Source: Elusimicrobiota bacterium (GTDB lineage Bacteria > Elusimicrobiota > Elusimicrobia > UBA1565 > UBA9628). Taken from it: 43,813 nucleotides of DNA. The stretch covers positions 1 to 43,813 of the forward strand of contig JACQJQ010000003.1 of the NCBI GenBank assembly GCA_016204945.1. The letters run 5' to 3'. Below the pieces are notes generated by a model that was not told the DNA's origin, made no database searches, and was given only the letters and a program-made list of their open reading frames with translations. Made by a program: the position numbers and the translations under genes. Shown here in pieces: positions 38,402-43,813 of this stretch. Within the stretch, counting starts at the first letter, position 1, and each line of letters begins with the position of its first letter.

Positions 38402-39189
38402 CCTTCGTCGACACGCATGCCCATCTGGGCGATCCTCAATTCGACGCCGACCGCGAAGCGGTTTTCAGGCGCGCCGCCGCCGCCGGCGTATCGCGCGTCG
38501 TCGAGATCGCCGACCACCCCGATGAGTGGGCGCGCGCCGTCGAAATCGCGCGCGCGCGGCCGTCCGCCGCGCGCTGCACGCTCGGCCTGCACCCGTATTA
38601 CGCCGGCCTTTATGACGGCGGCTTCATCACCCGGCTTCGGACGGCTCTCGACAATGCCCCGGAGGCGGCGGCCGTCGGCGAGATCGGCCTCGACTACGCC
38701 AAGGCCGAGGCGCCGCGCGGCGTCCAGCGGCGCGCGTTCGAGGAGATCTCCGCGGCCGCGAAAACCTGGGATATCCCAGTCGTCGTCCACTGCCGCGACG
38801 CCTTCTCCGATCTTATCCCTATTCTTGAGAACATCTACGGCGGCAAGCCGGCCGATCGGCGCTTCTGGGGCGTCGTCCACTGCTTCACCGGAACGCCCGA
38901 CGACGCGGAAGCGTGCGCGGCCCTGGGATTCGCGCTCGGCGCCGACGGGCCCGTCACCTACAAGAAGAACGACTCCCTGCGCGAGGGTTTCCGCCGCGCC
39001 GGCTTGGACGCGATCGTGCTCGAAACCGATTCCCCTTACCTGCCGCCTCAGAGCTCCCGCGGCAAGCGCAACGAGCCCGCCGCCGTCATCGAGATCGCGG
39101 CGAGGCTCGCCTCGGTCTGCGGCGTCCCCCTCGACGAGGTCGCCCGCCGCACGAGCGCCAACGCCGCGGCGCTTTATCGCTGGCCTTAA
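38398..39189 (+). CDS. tatD: TatD family metal-dependent DNase
   Basis: FVDTHAHLGDPQFDADR; GLHPYYA; GEIGLDYAK; VVHCRDAF; LETDSPYLPP. Confidence 0.92.
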   Translation: MTFVDTHAHLGDPQFDADREAVFRRAAAAGVSRVVEIADHPDEWARAVEIARARPSAARCTLGLHPYYAGLYDGGFITRLRTALDNAPEAAAVGEIGLDYAKAEAPRGVQRRAFEEISAAAKTWDIPVVVHCRDAFSDLIPILENIYGGKPADRRFWGVVHCFTGTPDDAEACAALGFALGADGPVTYKKNDSLREGFRRAGLDAIVLETDSPYLPPQSSRGKRNEPAAVIEIAARLASVCGVPLDEVARRTSANAAALYRWP

Positions 39190-40622
39190 ACGTCCGAGAT
39201 AAAGACATTCTTGACCTCGGAATAGAGGTCGAGAGCCTTGAGGCCGAGCTCGCGGCCCAGCCCGGAGCCCTTGCGGCCGCCGAACGGCGCCTCAAGGTGG
39301 ACGCTCGAGCTGGTGTTCACCGAGATCACGCCGCTCTGCACGGCGCGCGTCACGCGCAGGACGCGGCCGACGTCGCGCGTCCACACGCTCGCCGACAGGC
39401 CGTACGCCGAATCGTTGGCGAGCCGGATCGCCTCTTCCTCGTCCTTGAATGGAATCACCGCCGCGACCGGGCCGAATATCTCCTCCCGGACGATTTTCAT
39501 GCCGGCCGCCGCGCCGGAAAAAATAGCCGGGGTCATATAATGGCCCTTGGCTGGAACCCCCCTCGGCCGCGCGCCGCCGCACAGGAGCTCGGCGCCCTCG
39601 GCCTTGCCGGACGCGAGATAGGCGGCGACCTTGTCGTATTGCCGAGCCGAGATAAGGGGGCCGATCTGGGTACCCTTCTTCTCGGGGTGCCCGACGACGA
39701 GCCTTTTCGCGCGCGCGACGAGCGCTTCGACGAACTTGTCGTGAATTTTTCGATGCACCAGAACTCGGGAGCGCGCGCAGCAATCTTGGCCGGCGTTGTA
39801 GAACACGGACCAGACGGATTTCTCGACGCAAAGAGCCATGTCGCAGTCGTCGAAAACGATATTCGGCGACTTGCCGCCGAGCTCGAGCGAAACGCGTTTG
39901 ATGCCGTCGGCCGCCGCCCGCATGATCCCCGCGCCGGTCGCCGTGGAGCCGGTAAAAGAAATCTTGCGCACGAGCGGGTGCGCGACGAGAGCCGAGCCGC
40001 AGCCGGGGCCCGGTCCCGGGACCACGTTCAGCACGCCCTCGGGGAGCCCGGCCTCGGCGGCGAGCGCGGCGAGCGCCAAAGCGGTGAGCGGGGTTTCCGG
40101 CGCGGGCTTGAGGATGACGGTGTTGCCGCAGGCAAGCGCCGGGCCGACCTTCCACGCCGCGATCACGAGCGGAAAATTCCACGGCACGATGAGGCCGCAC
40201 ACGCCGACCGGCTCACGCAAAGTATAGTCAAGGCCGCCGCCCGCGACCGGAATCGTCTCGCCGAAGTGCTTGTTCGCGGCGCCGCCGTAATACTCGAAGG
40301 TGTCGGCGGCCAGATTCATCTCCTCGCGGGCGTCCCCGAGCGGCTTGCCCGCGCCGCGGCACTCGAGCAGCGCCAGCGACTCCGCGTTGCCGCGGATAAG
40401 CCCGGCGATCCGGATAAGAATCTTGCCGCGCTCGCGCGCGCTCATTCTCGCCCATGGTCCGGCGGCGGCCTTGACGGCGGCGCTCACGGCGGCGTCGATG
40501 ACGGCGGCGCCGCCCTCGGCGACCCGCGCCAGAAGCCCGCCGTCGGCGGGGTTGAAGACAGGCAGCGTCCTGCCCGACCGGGACGCGACGGCGGCGCCGC
40601 CGATCCACAGCTTGGTCTGCAT
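39186..40622 (-). CDS. Aldehyde dehydrogenase family protein
   Basis: LELGGKSPNIVFDDCD; VFYNAGQDCCARSRVLV; EEIFGPVAAVIPF. Confidence 0.94.
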   Translation of the reverse strand: MQTKLWIGGAAVASRSGRTLPVFNPADGGLLARVAEGGAAVIDAAVSAAVKAAAGPWARMSARERGKILIRIAGLIRGNAESLALLECRGAGKPLGDAREEMNLAADTFEYYGGAANKHFGETIPVAGGGLDYTLREPVGVCGLIVPWNFPLVIAAWKVGPALACGNTVILKPAPETPLTALALAALAAEAGLPEGVLNVVPGPGPGCGSALVAHPLVRKISFTGSTATGAGIMRAAADGIKRVSLELGGKSPNIVFDDCDMALCVEKSVWSVFYNAGQDCCARSRVLVHRKIHDKFVEALVARAKRLVVGHPEKKGTQIGPLISARQYDKVAAYLASGKAEGAELLCGGARPRGVPAKGHYMTPAIFSGAAAGMKIVREEIFGPVAAVIPFKDEEEAIRLANDSAYGLSASVWTRDVGRVLRVTRAVQSGVISVNTSSSVHLEAPFGGRKGSGLGRELGLKALDLYSEVKNVFISDV

Positions 40623-40623
40623 G

Positions 40624-41400
40624 TTAAAAATAGTTGGAGGTGATGCCGCCGTCGACGACCAGCGCGGCCCCGTTCGTCCAGCGCGACTCATCGGAGGCCA
40701 GATACAAGGCCATGTTGACGATGTCCTCGGGTTTCCCGAAGCGGCCCATGGGGATGCGGTTGAGGCGCTTGGCCTTCTCGGCGGGCTCCTTAAACAGCCA
40801 CGCCGTCAGGAGGGGCGTCTCGATGGGTCCGGGGCAGATCGCGTTGGAGCGGATTCCTCGCGGCCCGTATTGAACGGCGAGGGACTTCGTGAGCGCGATC
40901 ACCGCGCCCTTCGAGGCGGTGTAGGCGTCCTGCGGGACCGAGCATCCGACGAGCGCCACGAAGGAGGCCACGTTGATGATCGAGCCTCCGCCGACGGCCA
41001 ACAGCTCCGGAATTCCGTGCTTGCAGACGAGATAAACGCCCTTGACGTTGACGGACAGCACGTTGTCCCAGACCTTTTCTTCCGTATCGGTGACCGAGCG
41101 GTCGTCGCTCGGGAATATCCCGGCGTTGTTGTACAAGACGTCTATTTTCCCGTACGCCTTCACCGCGGCCCGGACGCCTTCCGCCACGTCCGCCTCGCGG
41201 GACACGTTCATCGCGACCGCGATCGCCTTGCCGCCGGCGGCCTCCGCCGCCTGCGCAACCCTCCGGGCGGCCTCCAGGTTCATGTCGCAGGCCGCGACGA
41301 GCGCCCCTTCCCGGGCGAAACGGACCGTCGCCTCGGCGCCCATGCCCGACCCGGCTCCCGTGATAAGGCAGACCTTGCCCGCCAGCCGCCCTCCGCTCAT
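40624..41400 (-). CDS. Short-chain dehydrogenase/reductase
   Basis: GAGSGMGAEA; YNNAGIF; YTASKGAVIALTKSLA; MGRFGKPEDI. Confidence 0.94.
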   Translation of the reverse strand: MSGGRLAGKVCLITGAGSGMGAEATVRFAREGALVAACDMNLEAARRVAQAAEAAGGKAIAVAMNVSREADVAEGVRAAVKAYGKIDVLYNNAGIFPSDDRSVTDTEEKVWDNVLSVNVKGVYLVCKHGIPELLAVGGGSIINVASFVALVGCSVPQDAYTASKGAVIALTKSLAVQYGPRGIRSNAICPGPIETPLLTAWLFKEPAEKAKRLNRIPMGRFGKPEDIVNMALYLASDESRWTNGAALVVDGGITSNYF

Positions 41401-41699
41401 GAGATGACGAGAAAGCCGGCCTTCTTCACCGCCTCGCGCAGGCGCGTCTTGCCGAGGTCGGTGTCGAGGCCGCGGTCGGTCGTCACGGTCAGGTTGCGGA
41501 CGACGCGGCCCCGGCCTCGCAGCTTTCCGACCAGCGTCTGAATGTCCTTCGCCGCCATGCGGACGTTCGTGACTCCGTCCTTGGCGAACCAGCGGATCGA
41601 GACGGTCCCGCTCTTGCGGCTGGGCAGCAGCTTGAGGGTCAGGGAGGTTTCGGTGACAAAAAGATCCCCGACCTCCTCCTGCGAGTTTTTATCAATCAT
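41397..41699 (-). CDS. Conserved hypothetical small protein, 100 aa
   Basis: MIDKNSQEEVGDLFVTETSLTLKLLPSRKSGTVSIRWFAKDGV; 4-nt overlap with the SDR start; GGAG upstream. Confidence 0.6.
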   Translation of the reverse strand: MIDKNSQEEVGDLFVTETSLTLKLLPSRKSGTVSIRWFAKDGVTNVRMAAKDIQTLVGKLRGRGRVVRNLTVTTDRGLDTDLGKTRLREAVKKAGFLVIS

Positions 41700-41751
41700 G
41701 GCATCTCCTGCTCGGCGAGAGAGGCACTGTAGCGCAACGGCGCCGCGCCTG

Positions 41752-42843
41752 TCAACGCGCCAGGGACGGCTGAACCAGCCAGCCCATCTCCCTGGCCTTG
41801 TTCTCAAGCTCCTTGTCTCCGGACAGAACCACGCGCAGCCCGGCGCCGTAGGAAAGCAGCTCGCGGTCCGCCGCGTCGCGGCCGATCGCGAGATCCGGCG
41901 GACGGCCGACCGCGGCCTTGATGATCTCTGATTTTCCTCCGCGCGTCGGCACCGGCTTGAGCACGGAGGCCGAGTAGCGCGCCCCCTCGGGGACGGCGCG
42001 GACGCCGACGACGCGGCTCGGATCGATTCCGTAGTCCTCCGCGGCCGCCGTCAGCACCGGCTGAGGCACGTCGTCCACGACCCAAACGTCGACGCCGGCC
42101 GTCCGCAGCTTCAGCGCCAGGTCGCGCATCTCCGGAATCAGCCGCAGGCCGCGGCGCACGCGCAGGGGAGCGGCGTCTCCGTCCTCGGCGCGGATGAGCT
42201 CGACTCCCGCCGGACGCAGCTTCTCCTCGGACAGGTTCTGGCGCGCGTAGTCGATGGCGTCAACCTCGCTCCAGCCGGCCCACAGTCGCATCAGGTACTG
42301 GCGGCACTCGCGGCGTCCGACCTCGCGGCAAAGTCCGAGGTAGCTTCCAAGAATCGTCTTGCGGTAGCGGTGGTAGCCGGGCTGGGAGCGCCATGCCGAG
42401 CTCGAAAGCGCGATGAATTGCTCGTAGGCCGCGCGCGCGGGCTGGCGGCCTTGGGCGACCGGCACGATGTTCCACCACTCGTCGTCGAAACGGAAGTCCA
42501 CGCGCGTCGCCAGCCGCAGAAAAACGAGCTCCGCGGGATCGCCCGAAACGAGCGCGTCGCTCCACGGAAGGACGGCGACCGGCGGCTTCGCGGCGTCGTA
42601 ACCCGGGGCGCTCCGGCCGCGCTCCGCGAGGAAGCGATCGAGCGCCCCGCGCACCTCCGGAGTCCAACGGCCGCCCATGACGCGCTGCGCGACCGGCGCG
42701 GTCGAGGCCGCGGGCCCCTCCACGCCGGCCTTCTTCCACATCAATCGGAAATTTTTCGGCCTCCGGGCGGACGCCGGGGCCGCCGCGAGAAGGACGAGGG
42801 CAAGGGCGAGCGCAACGCCGCGCGTTTGAAATTTTTTCTTCAT
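41752..42843 (-). CDS. Secreted HAD-like protein with a degenerate catalytic motif
   Basis: Signal peptide; motif-I-like AVLPWSDALVSGD lacks both Asp residues of DxD; C-term IGRDAADRELLSYGAGLRVVLSGD. Confidence 0.6.
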   Translation of the reverse strand: MKKKFQTRGVALALALVLLAAAPASARRPKNFRLMWKKAGVEGPAASTAPVAQRVMGGRWTPEVRGALDRFLAERGRSAPGYDAAKPPVAVLPWSDALVSGDPAELVFLRLATRVDFRFDDEWWNIVPVAQGRQPARAAYEQFIALSSSAWRSQPGYHRYRKTILGSYLGLCREVGRRECRQYLMRLWAGWSEVDAIDYARQNLSEEKLRPAGVELIRAEDGDAAPLRVRRGLRLIPEMRDLALKLRTAGVDVWVVDDVPQPVLTAAAEDYGIDPSRVVGVRAVPEGARYSASVLKPVPTRGGKSEIIKAAVGRPPDLAIGRDAADRELLSYGAGLRVVLSGDKELENKAREMGWLVQPSLAR

Positions 42844-42906
42844 CGTCGTCGAGCAATGTTATAAAATAAACGCGCCGCGAATTTTCGGAGGATCATCGAG
42901 CCCAAC

Positions 42907-43813
42907 ATGGCGAACATCAAGAAATCAGAGCTTCTCAAGGAAACGATCGAGCACGTCGACATCACCAAATACGATACGCGTCCCCTCGTCGAAGCATTCT
43001 CGAAGATGTCCTTCTCCGCGCGCGACCTCGCGCGCGCGAGCGACATCTACGACAAGATGCTCGCCGACCGGGAATGCGGGGTGATCCTCTGCCTAGCGGG
43101 CTCCTTGTTCTCCGCCGGCCTCAAGAAGGTCGTCTGGCAGATGGTCGAAAGCAACATGGTGGACGCGATCGTCTCCACCGGCGCCAATATCGTGGACCAG
43201 GATTTCTTCGAGGCTCTGGGCTACAAGCACTACAAGGGCTCGAAGTGGCAGGACGACATGGCCCTGCGCGGCGCGCGCGTCGACCGCATCTACGACACCT
43301 TCATCGACGAGGACGAGCTCGGCGCCTGCGACAACGTCATCTCGGACATCGTGGGGTCCCTGAAACCCAAGCCCTACTCCTCGCGCGAGATCATCGAGGA
43401 GATGGGCAAGTACCTCGTGAAGAAAGCGAAGGTCAAGGACTCGATCGTGCTGTCCGCGTACAAAAAAGGCGTTCCGATCTTCATTCCCGCCTTCTCGGAC
43501 TGCTCCGCCGGATTCGGCTTCCTGCATCATCAGTGGCACAACCCCGACAGCCACGCGTCGATCGACTCCGCCAAGGACTTCCGGGAGCTGGTTCGCCTGA
43601 AGCTCGACTGCGGCGACACGGGCCTTCTGATGATCGGCGGCGGCGTTCCCAAGAACTTCGCCCAGGACATGACCGACGGCGCCGAGATGATCGGCCTCGA
43701 GCCCGACATGCACAAGTACGCCGAGCAGATCACCGAGGCCGACGAGCGCGACGGCGCGCACTCCGGCTCGACCCTTCGCGAGGCCTGCTCATGCGGCAAG
43801 GACGCCGAGCAGA
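42907..43813 (+). CDS. Deoxyhypusine synthase-like protein (3' truncated by window; absent from ORF track)
   Basis: MANIKKSELLKETIEHVDITKYDTRPLVEAFSKMSFSARDLARASDIYDKML; ILCLAGSLFSAGLKKVV; GGGVPKNFAQD retains the Lys aligned to the DHS active-site Lys. Confidence 0.88.
   Translation, partial: MANIKKSELLKETIEHVDITKYDTRPLVEAFSKMSFSARDLARASDIYDKMLADRECGVILCLAGSLFSAGLKKVVWQMVESNMVDAIVSTGANIVDQDFFEALGYKHYKGSKWQDDMALRGARVDRIYDTFIDEDELGACDNVISDIVGSLKPKPYSSREIIEEMGKYLVKKAKVKDSIVLSAYKKGVPIFIPAFSDCSAGFGFLHHQWHNPDSHASIDSAKDFRELVRLKLDCGDTGLLMIGGGVPKNFAQDMTDGAEMIGLEPDMHKYAEQITEADERDGAHSGSTLREACSCGKDAEQ

Noticed and set aside
1-43813. CRISPR arrays, rRNA genes, IS elements
   Set aside because: No regularly spaced direct repeats, rRNA-like segments or transposase ORFs were seen on reading.

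Overview
High-GC bacterial chromosome segment with mostly dense, overlapping operons; gene content loosely suggests an Elusimicrobiota-like or deltaproteobacterial-like diderm (inference only). Main blocks: (1) 3' end of myo-inositol-1-phosphate synthase, then an outer-membrane/lipid A operon (bamA, skp/ompH-like, lpxD, lpxC, fabZ, lpxA, lpxI, Gfo/Idh, lpxB, msbA-like ABC, RelA/SpoT-like); (2) rpmB/recG, then metH preceded by a sequence matching the SAM-II riboswitch core; (3) coaD, a PrcB-like lipoprotein, a secreted M14 carboxypeptidase and an M3 oligopeptidase; (4) a ~7.6 kb segment at about 27.56-35.18 kb, all genes on the minus strand and visibly lower in GC. It is bounded on the left by a 5' tRNA fragment and on the right by an intact CAU-anticodon tRNA sharing a 21-nt direct repeat. 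It carries a PhnD-like binding lipoprotein, a HAMP histidine kinase, an NtrC-type sigma-54 response regulator, a small ORF behind a -24/-12 element, a decaheme MtrA/DmsE-type cytochrome and an MtrB/PioB-type outer-membrane barrel; (5) rmlA, tatD, ALDH, SDR, a degenerate HAD-like secreted protein and a 3'-truncated deoxyhypusine-synthase-like gene that is missing from the ORF track. The strongest candidate for an undescribed system is block 4: an AioXSR/ArrXSR-like sensing module linked by a sigma-54 promoter to a porin-cytochrome electron conduit inside a tRNA-bracketed insertion.
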